From an uncultured Gammaproteobacteria bacterium (GTDB lineage Bacteria > Pseudomonadota > Gammaproteobacteria > Eutrophobiales > Eutrophobiaceae), in NCBI GenBank assembly GCA_943788815.1, contig CALSRS010000002.1:493062-557061 (forward strand): a stretch of 64,000 nucleotides of DNA, in the 5' to 3' direction. The notes below the pieces were generated by a model. It saw only the letters and a program-made list of their open reading frames with translations, was not told the origin of the DNA and did no database searches. The position numbers were made by a program, and so were the translations under genes. Below are positions 7,157 through 16,228 of this stretch, piece after piece; position 1 is the first letter of the stretch, and the number at the start of each line of letters is the position of its first letter.

Positions 7157-9817
7157 ATGGTACACAAACAAGACGACATCGATGAATTAGAAACCAGGGA
7201 GTGGCTCGAAGCCCTGGATGCAGTCATTTCCAATGAAGGGACTGAACGCGCCCATTTTTTACTTGAACAGCTGATTGCCAAGGCCCGTAAGTCCGGTGCT
7301 TACCTACCCTATTCTGCAAATACTGCATATTTAAATACGATTCCACCTTCCAGGCAAGATACCCACAATGGGGATAAGGAAATGGAGAGACGAATTCGCT
7401 CATTGATTCGTTGGAATGCAATGGCCATGGTCGTCAAGGCAAATAGAATTAGTAGCGAACTGGGTGGACATATCGCCAGCTTTGCCTCATCTGCTACCTT
7501 GTATGACGTTGGCTTTCACCACTTTTTCAGGGCACCTACCAAGAAACAGGGCGGAGACATGATATTTTTCCAGGGTCATTCCGCGCCGGGTATGTATTCC
7601 ATGGCTTATCTGGATGGAATGTTAAACGAAGATAAACTGGGTAAGTTCCGCCAGGAAGTCGATGGCGATGGATTATCTTCCTATCCACACCCCTGGTTAA
7701 TGCCCGAGTTCTGGCAATTTCCAACGGTCTCCATGGGACTGGGGCCTATAATGTCTATCTACCAGGCGCGTTTCCTGCGTTACCTTGAAAACCGAGAGTT
7801 GACGCCTGCATCAGATCGAAAAGTCTGGGCGTTTATGGGTGATGGTGAGATGGATGAACCCGAATCCCTTGGTGCCATAGGCATGGCTGCCAGGGAAAAA
7901 CTGGATAACCTGATCTTTGTTGTCAATTGCAACCTTCAACGTCTCGATGGACCCGTGCGAGGCAATGGAAAAATCATTCAGGAACTCGAAGCCGTATTTA
8001 GAGGTGCTGGTTGGAATGTCATCAAGGTTATATGGGGTAGCTACTGGGACCCATTAATTGCCAGAGATACCGAAGGAGTTTTGTTAAAACGAATGGAAGA
8101 AGCCGTGGATGGAGAATATCAGGCCTACAAGGCGAAAGACGGCGCCTACATTCGTGAAAACTTTTTTGGTAAATATCCTGAACTAAGAGAGATGGTGGCC
8201 AATATGTCTGATGAAGACATCTGGCGACTTAATCGAGGTGGGCATGATCCCAACAAGGTCTTTGCGGCCTATTCATCTGCGGTTAAACATAAAGGTCAAC
8301 CCACAGTTATACTGGCCAAGACAGTCAAAGGATATGGCATGGGTCTGGCGGGTGAAGGACAAAATATCACTCATCAGCAAAAGAAAATGGGGGATGATGA
8401 TATCCGTCATTTTAGAGACCGGTTCAATATTCCGGTACCGGATGAATCACTTAGTGAAGTCCCCTTTTACAAACCTGATCAAGATAGTGCTGAAATTAAG
8501 TACCTCAAAGAACGACGAAAAGAGCTGGGCGGTTCTTTATTTACTGCCTGGCCAAAAGCAAAGTTACCTAAAATTCCCGATGTCTCTATACATGACAAAC
8601 TGATAGCTGGTTCAGATGGTCGGGAAATTTCTACAACTATGGCCTTTGTCAGGGTATTGAACGGACTCATAAAAGATAAATTAATTGGTAAATATGTCGT
8701 ACCCATCGTGCCTGATGAAGCCAGGACCTTCGGCATGGAAGGGATGTTTCGCCAGCTTGGAATCTACTCCTCTGTCGGCCAACTTTATGATCCTGTAGAC
8801 AGTGATCAGGTCATGTATTACCGCGAAGATATCAAGGGCCAGATACTGGAAGAAGGTATTAATGAAGCCGGTGCCATGTCATCCTGGATTGCAGCTGCCA
8901 CAGCCTACAAATTTCATGGCGTTCAAATGATTCCATTCTATATCTATTATTCCATGTTTGGGTTTCAACGAGTTGGAGACCTTGCATGGGCCGCCGGAGA
9001 CATGCGCTCAAAAGGCTTTTTAATGGGTGGCACTGCTGGGCGTACGACACTAGCTGGTGAAGGGCTACAACACCAGGACGGACACAGTCATCTTGCCGCA
9101 GCAACCATCCCTAATTGTGTTGCATATGACCCAACTTTTGCATATGAAGTAGCCTTGATCATTCATGGTGGTTTGAAACGAATGTATATTGATGATGAAG
9201 ATGTGTACTACTACATTACCGTCATGAATGAAAATTATGAACATCCAGCCATGCCCAAGGGCGCCGAGGAAGGTATCCTGAAAGGCATCTACCTTTTCAA
9301 AAAAGGTGGCAAGAAAAAACTCAAGGTACAACTGCTGGGTGCAGGAACTATCTTCAGGGAAGTCATCGCTGCTGCTGATCTGCTTAAAGATGATTTTGGT
9401 GTAGACTCTGATTTATGGAGTGTGACCAGTTTTAACGAATTGCGCCGTGAAGGTCTGGACGTAGACCGTTGGAACATGTTGCACCCAAACAAGAAAGCCA
9501 AAGTCAGTTATGTTGAAAAAACGCTGACGCCGCATGCGGGTCCCATTATTGCCGCGACTGACTATATGAAGACTTATGCAGATCAAATTCGTAATTTCCT
9601 CCCCGGAAGAAATTATTCTGTCCTGGGTACTGACGGGTTTGGACGCAGTGACACTCGCGCACAACTAAGAAAGCATTTTGAAGTGAACCGGTATTACGTT
9701 GTGATAGCAGCGCTAAAAGCGCTAGCAGACGAAGGACAGATACCAGTCAGTAAAGTGACAGAGGCCTTGAAGAAATATGGCATTGATACAGATAAGCCCA
9801 ATCCGGTAACTGTGTAA
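7157..9817 (+). CDS. aceE: pyruvate dehydrogenase E1 component, homodimeric
   Basis: The 886-residue thiamine-diphosphate enzyme that decarboxylates pyruvate and acetylates the lipoyl group of E2. Length and sequence are those of the gammaproteobacterial homodimeric E1, not the alpha/beta form. The ThDP motif runs from MGDGEMDEPES to FVVNCNLQRLDGPV. Other conserved blocks are FFQGHSAPGMY, KTVKGYGMG, VPIVPDEARTFGMEGMFRQ and GRTTLAGEGLQHQDGHSH. The ATG is not preceded by a strong ribosome site (AAGAAGACGATGGTGTAACC). It is coupled to aceF by a TAATG overlap, and the two genes make the core of the complex linking glycolysis to the TCA cycle. Confidence 0.98.
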   Translation: MVHKQDDIDELETREWLEALDAVISNEGTERAHFLLEQLIAKARKSGAYLPYSANTAYLNTIPPSRQDTHNGDKEMERRIRSLIRWNAMAMVVKANRISSELGGHIASFASSATLYDVGFHHFFRAPTKKQGGDMIFFQGHSAPGMYSMAYLDGMLNEDKLGKFRQEVDGDGLSSYPHPWLMPEFWQFPTVSMGLGPIMSIYQARFLRYLENRELTPASDRKVWAFMGDGEMDEPESLGAIGMAAREKLDNLIFVVNCNLQRLDGPVRGNGKIIQELEAVFRGAGWNVIKVIWGSYWDPLIARDTEGVLLKRMEEAVDGEYQAYKAKDGAYIRENFFGKYPELREMVANMSDEDIWRLNRGGHDPNKVFAAYSSAVKHKGQPTVILAKTVKGYGMGLAGEGQNITHQQKKMGDDDIRHFRDRFNIPVPDESLSEVPFYKPDQDSAEIKYLKERRKELGGSLFTAWPKAKLPKIPDVSIHDKLIAGSDGREISTTMAFVRVLNGLIKDKLIGKYVVPIVPDEARTFGMEGMFRQLGIYSSVGQLYDPVDSDQVMYYREDIKGQILEEGINEAGAMSSWIAAATAYKFHGVQMIPFYIYYSMFGFQRVGDLAWAAGDMRSKGFLMGGTAGRTTLAGEGLQHQDGHSHLAAATIPNCVAYDPTFAYEVALIIHGGLKRMYIDDEDVYYYITVMNENYEHPAMPKGAEEGILKGIYLFKKGGKKKLKVQLLGAGTIFREVIAAADLLKDDFGVDSDLWSVTSFNELRREGLDVDRWNMLHPNKKAKVSYVEKTLTPHAGPIIAATDYMKTYADQIRNFLPGRNYSVLGTDGFGRSDTRAQLRKHFEVNRYYVVIAALKALADEGQIPVSKVTEALKKYGIDTDKPNPVTV

Positions 9818-11409
9818 TGAGTAAGCTCATTGAAATCAAAGTCCCCGATATTGGTGATTTCAAAGAAGTTGAAATCATTGAAATCCTGGTATCTCCTGGC
9901 GATGTAGTACAGGTAGAAGATTCTCTGATCAGCCTGGAAAGCGATAAGGCGACAATGGAAATTCCGTCATCGGCTTCAGGTACGGTAAAAGAAATAAAAG
10001 TAAATGTTGGTGACATGATCTCAGAAGGTAGTGTAATTTTGCTACTGGAAGCTATCGAAGAAAAAACCAGCACAAAGAAAAAAGATAAGGCCTCCAAGGA
10101 CAAAAAATCAGAGCCTGTCAGCAGTGAAAAGGAAATCCTTCTACCTGACGTTGGTGATTTTAAAGAAGTGGAGATCATAGATGTTTTAGTCAGTGAAGGA
10201 GATGTGGTTGAGGTTGAGACATCAATCATATCACTGGAAAGTGATAAAGCCACCATGGATATCCCGTCACCCTATGCCGGTACCATAAAAAAACTGCTTG
10301 TCAAAAACGGCGACAAGGTCTCAGAAGGTAGTCCAATTGCGATCATACTCGCGACAGATTCTGATAATACTGATCAAGAAGATAAACAGGCGTCCACCTC
10401 AACGGTTGAAGCTACGCCCCAGGCAACGACGGAGTTAAAGAAACCTCGACCAGTTTCTCATCCAGCTGTACAAGCGGCTGGTCCTGTCCTGTCAGGTGCT
10501 GGCGGAGTTCCACATGCCAGCCCGTCAATTCGAAAATTTGCTCGAGAGTTGGGTGTTGATTTATACCGGGTCCAGGGATCAGGGAGAAAAGGAAGAATAG
10601 TTCGTGACGATGTCACAGCATTTACCCGATCAGTTATGGCTGGTCAGGGTGGTGTAGCCAGTCACTGGGCACTGGATTTATTTGAAAAACCGGATATTGA
10701 TTTCACTCAGTTTGGCGAAACGGAAAATGTTAAACTTTCCCGCCTAAATAAGCTTTCCAGTCAAAATCTACATAGAAGCTGGATAAATATTCCTCATGTT
10801 ACTAATTTTGATGAAACTGATGTAACTGAGCTGGAGAAATACCGGGGGTCTAAGAAAAAAGAAGCCGAAAAGCATGGCACTAAACTCACTATCTTAAGCT
10901 TTCTTATAAAGGCTGCTGTTGCTGTACTTAAGCGATACCCGAAATTTAATTCCTCTCTTGCTCCCAACGGTGAAGAATTAATACTCAAAAAATATTACAA
11001 CATCGGATTTGCTGTAAATACGGATGCGGGACTGATGGTACCTGTAATAAAGAATGCGGATGAAAAAGGTATCTATGACCTGGCCCTGGAACTTGCTGAC
11101 CTGGCCAACAAGGCTAGAAACAAAAAACTGCCGCCTTCAGATATGCAAGGTGCCTGTTTTACCATTTCCAGCCTGGGTCATATTGGTGGCACCGGGTTTA
11201 CCCCCATCATTAATCCACCAGAAGTCGCGATCATGGGCGTATCAAAAGCTAGTTACAAACCGGTTTATATTGATGGAAAATTTGAACCTCGACTCATACT
11301 GCCCTTTTCACTCTCCTACGATCACCGTGTTATTGATGGCGTCGCTGCAGCTGAATTTACTCGGGCCATTGGTGAAGTCCTCTCGGATATAAGAGAACTC
11401 ATATTGTAA
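9817..11409 (+). CDS. aceF: pyruvate dehydrogenase E2, dihydrolipoyllysine acetyltransferase
   Basis: A 530-residue E2 with two N-terminal lipoyl domains, each with the lipoylated Lys in ESDKATMEIP (about residue 45) and ESDKATMDIP (about 150). A flexible linker leads to a peripheral-subunit-binding domain (HASPSIRKFARELGVDLYRV, about 228-265). The C-terminal acetyltransferase core has the catalytic SYDHRVIDGV motif. It transfers the acetyl group to CoA. E. coli has three lipoyl domains, so two is a moderate difference seen in many relatives. No lpd (E3) gene lies next to it in the window. Confidence 0.97.
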   Translation: MSKLIEIKVPDIGDFKEVEIIEILVSPGDVVQVEDSLISLESDKATMEIPSSASGTVKEIKVNVGDMISEGSVILLLEAIEEKTSTKKKDKASKDKKSEPVSSEKEILLPDVGDFKEVEIIDVLVSEGDVVEVETSIISLESDKATMDIPSPYAGTIKKLLVKNGDKVSEGSPIAIILATDSDNTDQEDKQASTSTVEATPQATTELKKPRPVSHPAVQAAGPVLSGAGGVPHASPSIRKFARELGVDLYRVQGSGRKGRIVRDDVTAFTRSVMAGQGGVASHWALDLFEKPDIDFTQFGETENVKLSRLNKLSSQNLHRSWINIPHVTNFDETDVTELEKYRGSKKKEAEKHGTKLTILSFLIKAAVAVLKRYPKFNSSLAPNGEELILKKYYNIGFAVNTDAGLMVPVIKNADEKGIYDLALELADLANKARNKKLPPSDMQGACFTISSLGHIGGTGFTPIINPPEVAIMGVSKASYKPVYIDGKFEPRLILPFSLSYDHRVIDGVAAAEFTRAIGEVLSDIRELIL

Positions 11410-11865
11410 ATGGGAAGCCCTTCCCAACCGGATATTAAAGGCCGGTTTGCAATTAATGTTATAGAAAATAGTCGTAATGAATTACTGCTGTTAAAGCGGC
11501 ATGTAAATACGGAAATAGGCCCCGGTCTATGGGGTTTTTCAGCCGGGCATGTTGAGACGAATGAAACACCAGAACAGTGTTCACAGCGCGAGTTAATAGA
11601 AGAACTTGGCAATAATCTGGATCTTAGATTTCTCAAACAATTCGGCCCGTTCATGGATCGATATTATGGTGGTCATTATGAACTCTATTTATATCACTTT
11701 GCCTGGCTCGGTGGCTCCATCAGCTTGAACCATGAACATACGAAATTTATTTGGGTCTCTAAAGAGGAATTCCATAGTTACCCGGTCGTAGATGGCATTG
11801 ATGAAGATATTTTTTATCTTAATATCTGGCCATCTAAATACCTTAACCAGAAAAAACTACCCTAA
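11410..11865 (+). CDS. Nudix hydrolase
   Basis: A 151-residue protein whose ATG follows the aceF TAA with no gap, so it is probably translated by coupling. The Nudix box reads GHVETNETPEQCSQRELIEE and continues LG (about residues 46-68), fitting GX5EX7REUXEEXG. It hydrolyses a nucleoside diphosphate linked to another group. The substrate cannot be told from sequence, and weak similarity to isopentenyl-diphosphate isomerase-type Nudix proteins (YLYHFAWLGG, hydrophobic) is not enough to decide. The position behind aceEF could suggest clearing a CoA- or nucleotide-type by-product, which is inference only. Confidence 0.88.
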   Translation: MGSPSQPDIKGRFAINVIENSRNELLLLKRHVNTEIGPGLWGFSAGHVETNETPEQCSQRELIEELGNNLDLRFLKQFGPFMDRYYGGHYELYLYHFAWLGGSISLNHEHTKFIWVSKEEFHSYPVVDGIDEDIFYLNIWPSKYLNQKKLP

Positions 11866-11872
11866 ATATTAG

Positions 11873-12643
11873 ATGAGCGTAAATCTACATTATCAGGCCT
11901 ATGGTCATGGCGAACCAGTATTCATACTGCACGGTTTGTTTGGATCAGGTAGAAACTGGTCTAGCATTTCTCGCCAGCTGGCAAATGATTATTCTGTTTT
12001 CTCCATCGATCTTCGAAATCATGGTGCTAGTGGACATGCTGATTCCATGAATTATACAGAGATGGCCATGGATATAGTCGAATTAGCCAGGCAGCTTGGT
12101 GTTGAAAATGTCGGCCTGATAGGACATAGCATGGGTGGCAAAACCGCTATGGTGGCATCTTTGTTATATCCTGAATTGGTTAATAAGCTGGTAGTGATAG
12201 ATATCGCTCCTGTTAATTATCCAAGCAATCATGATGAACTGATCGCTACCATGTTGGCATTGCCAGTGGAACAAATTGAAAACCGAACACAAGCAGATGA
12301 CTATTTGGCATCAAATATACAAGAACCGGCATTGAGACAATTCCTGTTACAAAACCTGATTAAGGATGATGAAAAATATAAATGGCGGATTAATCTGGAG
12401 GCAATTCGTAATAATCACACACTATTAAGGCAATTCCCGGATGAAGTTCGAACATTGACCTGTGAGAAACCAACCCTTTTTTTATCGGGAGCATTGTCCG
12501 ATTATATTAAACCTGAGCATGATGAGGCTATTTCCAGGTATTTCCCCCAACATGAACATGTGCTTATAGAGGATGCCAATCACTGGGTACATGCAGACAA
12601 GCCTAAAGTAGTTCTTGAGGAACTATCCAGATTCCTGGTCTGA
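11873..12643 (+). CDS. alpha/beta hydrolase, YbfF-like
   Basis: This 256-residue serine hydrolase begins MSVNLHYQAYGHGEPVFI. The oxyanion-hole motif is LHGLFGSGRNW, the nucleophile elbow is GHSMGGK (Ser about residue 89), and the catalytic His lies in DANHWVHADKP near the C-terminus. The pattern matches YbfF-type esterases acting on acyl-CoA or short-chain esters, but the substrate is not defined by sequence. It starts 7 nt after the Nudix stop and is the likely last gene of the aceEF transcript. Confidence 0.88.
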   Translation: MSVNLHYQAYGHGEPVFILHGLFGSGRNWSSISRQLANDYSVFSIDLRNHGASGHADSMNYTEMAMDIVELARQLGVENVGLIGHSMGGKTAMVASLLYPELVNKLVVIDIAPVNYPSNHDELIATMLALPVEQIENRTQADDYLASNIQEPALRQFLLQNLIKDDEKYKWRINLEAIRNNHTLLRQFPDEVRTLTCEKPTLFLSGALSDYIKPEHDEAISRYFPQHEHVLIEDANHWVHADKPKVVLEELSRFLV

Positions 12644-12736
12644 TATTAATAACTATTGTCTGTAATTTTGATATTAACTTTTACTTTTTAGTTTTAACTC
12701 TTTAAAATTGCCCCCTTTTTCACTCTGGACAACTCT

Positions 12737-13951
12737 ATGACCACACAATCTTTGAATAAGATCGTTCTTGCTTACTCCGGCGGGCTGGATACATCTGTCA
12801 TCCTCAAATGGTTACAGGAACAGTATCACTGTGAAGTAGTTACATTTACAGCCGATATAGGACAAGGAGAAGAACTGGCACCGGCCAAGCTTAAGGCCCA
12901 GGCCATGGGTGTTAAAGAAATCTTTATCGAAGACTTACGAGAAGAGTTTGTTAAAGACTTTGTATTTCCCATGTTCAGGAGTAACGCCATTTATGAAGGT
13001 GAATACCTGCTTGGAACCTCAATTGCTCGACCCTTAATCGCCAAACGACTGGTAGAAATTGCAAAAGAGACCGGGGCAGATGCTATATCACACGGTGCCA
13101 CCGGCAAGGGTAATGACCAGGTCAGGTTTGAGCTAGGGTCCTATGCGCTCAATCCCGACATCAAGATAGTTGCCCCCTGGAGAGAATGGGACTTAAATTC
13201 AAGAGAGAAACTTCTGACTTATGCTGAAGCTCATGATATTTCGGTAGAAGGAAAGCGAGAAGGTGGCTCACCTTATTCCATGGATGCAAATCTGTTACAT
13301 ATCTCCTATGAAGGTGGCGAGCTTGAAGACCCCTGGTGTCAACCAGACAATGCTATGTGGCGATGGTCAGTCGCGCCTGATGCCGCACCAAATACGCCTG
13401 AAATAATTGAAATAGATTTTATGAAAGGTGACCCAGTCGCTATTAATGGCACAAAACTCAGTCCCGCCTCTTTGTTACAAAAGCTTAATGAGCTTGGAGG
13501 CAGTCATGGGATAGGCCGGGCAGATATAGTAGAAAACCGTTATGTAGGAATGAAATCCAGAGGTTGCTATGAAACCCCCGGCGGCACCATCTTGCTAAAA
13601 GCCCATAGAGCAATTGAATCCATAACCTTGGATCGAGAATCCGCACATCTTAAAGATGAGATCATGCCTAAGTATGCCAGCCTCATTTATAACGGTTACT
13701 GGTGGAGTCCTGAGAGAGAAGCACTACAAACCTTGATCGATAAAACCCAGACTCCAGTAAACGGGACGGTCAGGTTAGAACTTTACAAGGGTAATGTAAT
13801 TGTGACAGGCCGAAAGTCTGAAACTAATAGTCTGTTTGATGCATCCATCGCCACCTTTGAAGACGATGCAGGTGCATATAATCAAAAAGATGCTGAAGGG
13901 TTTATTAAACTCAATGCCTTAAGACTGAGGATTTTGAATAAATATAAGTGA
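12737..13951 (+). CDS. argG: argininosuccinate synthase
   Basis: A 404-residue enzyme joining citrulline and aspartate with ATP to make argininosuccinate in arginine biosynthesis. The ATP-binding loop [15 protein letters not shown] is at residues 12-26. Other family blocks are [16 protein letters not shown] and [20 protein letters not shown]. The ATG at 12737 follows a weak purine patch (GGACAACTCT). The gene stands alone here, with no argH beside it. Its TGA stop lies inside the first unit of a degenerate heptad array (13948-13982). Confidence 0.98.
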   Translation: MTTQSLNKIVLAYSGGLDTSVILKWLQEQYHCEVVTFTADIGQGEELAPAKLKAQAMGVKEIFIEDLREEFVKDFVFPMFRSNAIYEGEYLLGTSIARPLIAKRLVEIAKETGADAISHGATGKGNDQVRFELGSYALNPDIKIVAPWREWDLNSREKLLTYAEAHDISVEGKREGGSPYSMDANLLHISYEGGELEDPWCQPDNAMWRWSVAPDAAPNTPEIIEIDFMKGDPVAINGTKLSPASLLQKLNELGGSHGIGRADIVENRYVGMKSRGCYETPGGTILLKAHRAIESITLDRESAHLKDEIMPKYASLIYNGYWWSPEREALQTLIDKTQTPVNGTVRLELYKGNVIVTGRKSETNSLFDASIATFEDDAGAYNQKDAEGFIKLNALRLRILNKYK

Positions 13952-13982
13952 TGAGTTAGGAGTAAAGAGTGATGCGTGAAGA
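13948..13982 (+). repeat. degenerate heptad array overlapping the argG stop
   Basis: Five consecutive 7-mers, GTGATGA, GTTAGGA, GTAAAGA, GTGATGC and GTGAAGA, begin at 13948 and contain the argG TGA at 13949-13951. Stops at 13949, 13957, 13963 and 13977 fall in all three frames. An inverted counterpart lies at 14064-14084 on the convergent gene. Confidence 0.85.
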
Positions 13983-14063
13983 GTCGGCTCATTAAGATTA
14001 CGACCAGGTAAGATTTATATAATTATCAATGGTGATGCTATTTTATTTCCTGCACACATCTCC

Positions 14064-14084
14064 CCTATCTCCTCACTATTCGCT
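14064..14084 (-). repeat. degenerate heptad repeat at the 3' end of the glutamate-synthase-like gene
   Basis: CCTATCT, CCTCACT and ATTCGCT are consecutive units ending next to the TAA stop (14086-14088) of the minus-strand gene. Their reverse complement is purine-rich and GTGAGGA-like, in the coding orientation. They form the inverted partner of the array at 13948. Confidence 0.75.
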
Positions 14085-14085
14085 T

Positions 14086-15588
14086 TTAGTTTTTGACCAC
14101 TCCCGGGAACAATTCATTTAATGGTATCGAATTACCCTTATCAGTCACTATCCGAGCATGTTCTCGACGAAATTGTCGTGGTTCCAGTACACCGCAGGAA
14201 TGGGCAATAATACCGACTTCCTTTTCAAGGTTTTTTGCATAATGCATAACGCGTACTGCCTTGCTTTCAACATCCAGTCCACGTTGCAGGTCTTTTTCAT
14301 GAGTAGTTATGCCAGTTGGGCAGGTATTTTTATTACACTGCAGTGCCTGTATACAACCCAGAGAAAACATAAAACCTCTTGCTGAGGAAATAAAATCTGC
14401 GCCTACACACAAAGCCCAGGCGACATTGGTGGGATTGATTAATTTCCCTGAAGCAATGACTTTAATACGGTCTCGAAGACCGTACTCTACCAGTTTATCA
14501 ACCACTAGCGGCAAGCTTTCCTGTATAGGCAAGCCCACATCATCCATTAATGGCATAGGTGCTGCACCGGTCCCACCGTCTGCGCTGTCAACTGTAATAA
14601 AGTCGGGAGCAGATTCAATCCCTCTTTGCAGGATTTCTTCACATAAACTTTCAAGCCAATCATGCGTCCCAATTACGACCTTAAACCCTACCGGCTTTCC
14701 TGTAACTTTGCGAATGCGTTCTATCATACCTAACAAATCTGCATTTGAATTGATGTCCCGGTGCCGATTTGGACTAATTGAATCCTGTTGTATCGGTATA
14801 CCTCGTATCGTGGCTATCTCTTGTGTGACTTTTACGCCCGGCAGTATTCCTCCCTTACCCGGTTTTGCGCCCTGACTTAACTTTATTTCAAACATCTTTA
14901 CCTGCTCATGGGCCGCAACCTGCAATAGCTTTTCATCACTCAACAATCCATTTTCATCACGAACTCCATATTTGGCCGTACCTATCTGAAAAACCAGATC
15001 GGCTCCTCCCTCCAAATGATATGGAGATAAACCTCCCTCGCCTGTATTTAGCCAACAACCTGCCATCCTTGCACCATTCGACAAGGCGAGGACCGCAGGT
15101 TTTGAAATCGCCCCAAAACTCATACCAGAGATATTAATAACTGCATGTGTTTCAAATGGCCGCTGGCAGTACGGGCCAACTATGACAGGGACAGGTTGAA
15201 CAGCATCTTCATCAAGGGTTGGATAAGGACAATTCACAAACAAAATTGTCCCGGGAGGTCTTAAGTCTCGAGTTGAACCAAAAGCAACTGTATTATCAAG
15301 ATTCTTCGCAGCCCGATAACACCATGATCGCTGGGAGCGGTTAAAAGGCAGCTCCTCCCTGTCCATGGCGAAGAAGTACTGACGAAAAAATTCCCCCAGG
15401 CGTTCAAATAAATATCTAAAACGACCAATAACAGGATAATTGCGTCTAATCGCATGTGTTTTCTGAGTGACGTCAATGATATACATCAGCGCAATAATAA
15501 AAAGTATCGTGGCAATACCAACAATAAACAACACTGCCATCCATTCCAGTGTCTGAAATAAAAAATTTTGTATATTTATTGTCGTCAT
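14086..15588 (-). CDS. membrane-anchored FMN-binding glutamate synthase family protein
   Basis: A 500-residue protein with an N-terminal transmembrane helix (about residues 15-38), then a domain like the synthase (FMN and 2-oxoglutarate) region of glutamate synthase large subunit. Landmarks are GLSPYHLEGGADLVFQIG, AKPGKGGILPG, VDSADGGTGAAPMPLMD, and CIQALQCNKNTCPTGI, whose C-x5-C-x4-C would ligate a 3Fe-4S cluster. The glutaminase and large C-terminal domains of GltB are missing. It is therefore not a complete glutamate synthase, and the family has no firm reaction. No partner flavoprotein lies beside it. A second paralog with CDGSH domains is at 29770. Confidence 0.88.
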   Translation of the reverse strand: MTTINIQNFLFQTLEWMAVLFIVGIATILFIIALMYIIDVTQKTHAIRRNYPVIGRFRYLFERLGEFFRQYFFAMDREELPFNRSQRSWCYRAAKNLDNTVAFGSTRDLRPPGTILFVNCPYPTLDEDAVQPVPVIVGPYCQRPFETHAVINISGMSFGAISKPAVLALSNGARMAGCWLNTGEGGLSPYHLEGGADLVFQIGTAKYGVRDENGLLSDEKLLQVAAHEQVKMFEIKLSQGAKPGKGGILPGVKVTQEIATIRGIPIQQDSISPNRHRDINSNADLLGMIERIRKVTGKPVGFKVVIGTHDWLESLCEEILQRGIESAPDFITVDSADGGTGAAPMPLMDDVGLPIQESLPLVVDKLVEYGLRDRIKVIASGKLINPTNVAWALCVGADFISSARGFMFSLGCIQALQCNKNTCPTGITTHEKDLQRGLDVESKAVRVMHYAKNLEKEVGIIAHSCGVLEPRQFRREHARIVTDKGNSIPLNELFPGVVKN

Positions 15589-15843
15589 ATAGATATCTTT
15601 GTTGATAGATTTTTAATTTTGTAGGATAGATCAAGTAATTAAATTAATATAGTACTGTCTTGTTTATGCCAATAATACTGACATAAATCACTATGCCCCC
15701 TTTAATACTCAATAATGAACTTCTTAAAGCAATTTAACAGCTGACATAAATTATCTGAAGACAATTGACCAGATGGACATCCCAATATGTCAGAGCTTGG
15801 ATTATAATCTAACTTTTAATTTTAGTTGGGAAGGAATTTAATA

Positions 15844-16152
15844 ATGAATAAATCCACCTTGATAAAGGAAACTATCAATACAAATACTGCTCGTGTTGCT
15901 GAATATATAATTCCTTCTAACAGTCGAGGTCGTGAACATATACACAACAATGTCTTTGAAGAATTATATTGTTTATCTGGCCTACTTCGGGTGGAATTAT
16001 CTGGGCAAGCTGATGCAGAATTAAAAAGCGGTGATAAAGTGTTCATACCTCAAGGGACAAAACACTGCATTACCAATGGAAGCGATAATGAGGCAAGGTT
16101 CCTTGTTGTTCAGGGCGGTGGAACATTTGATCTAGTTGCAGATGAGGTGTGA
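15844..16152 (+). CDS. small cupin domain protein
   Basis: A 102-residue single-cupin protein. Motif 1 is REHIHNNVFEELYCLSG, with the HxH and Glu metal ligands, and motif 2 is IPQGTKHCITN, with the last His. It is therefore probably a metal-binding beta-barrel. A longer frame with a TTG start at 15826 exists, but the ATG at 15844 is preferred because GGGAAGGA at 15828-15835 sits at proper ribosome-site spacing. The enzyme or sensor role is unknown. Its stop lies in a TGAGGTGTGAG sequence, the same unit as the array at 4756. Confidence 0.85.
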   Translation: MNKSTLIKETINTNTARVAEYIIPSNSRGREHIHNNVFEELYCLSGLLRVELSGQADAELKSGDKVFIPQGTKHCITNGSDNEARFLVVQGGGTFDLVADEV

Positions 16153-16153
16153 G
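16143..16153 (+). repeat. short heptad element over the cupin stop
   Basis: TGAGGTG followed by TGAG spans the last codons and TGA stop of the cupin gene. The unit is identical to that of the 13-copy array at 4756. It faces the inverted heptads at the lysS 3' end (16201-16228). Confidence 0.55.
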
Positions 16154-16200
16154 AAAAATTCTAGTGCCAGACTTATTCAGTTTGTCTTGTATTTCTAAAA

Positions 16201-16228
16201 CTCGTTATTCCTTACTACTTACTCATTA
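16201..16228 (-). repeat. degenerate heptad array over the lysS stop
   Basis: CTCGTTA, TTCCTTA, CTACTTA and CTCATTA are consecutive 7-mers. The lysS TAA (16219-16221) lies inside the third unit. On the lysS coding strand the units are purine-rich, with a TAA or TAG in each. Confidence 0.75.

Noticed and set aside
15826-15843. A TTG start extending the cupin protein by six residues
   Set aside because: The ribosome-binding sequence GGGAAGGA lies inside this extension at the right distance from the ATG at 15844.
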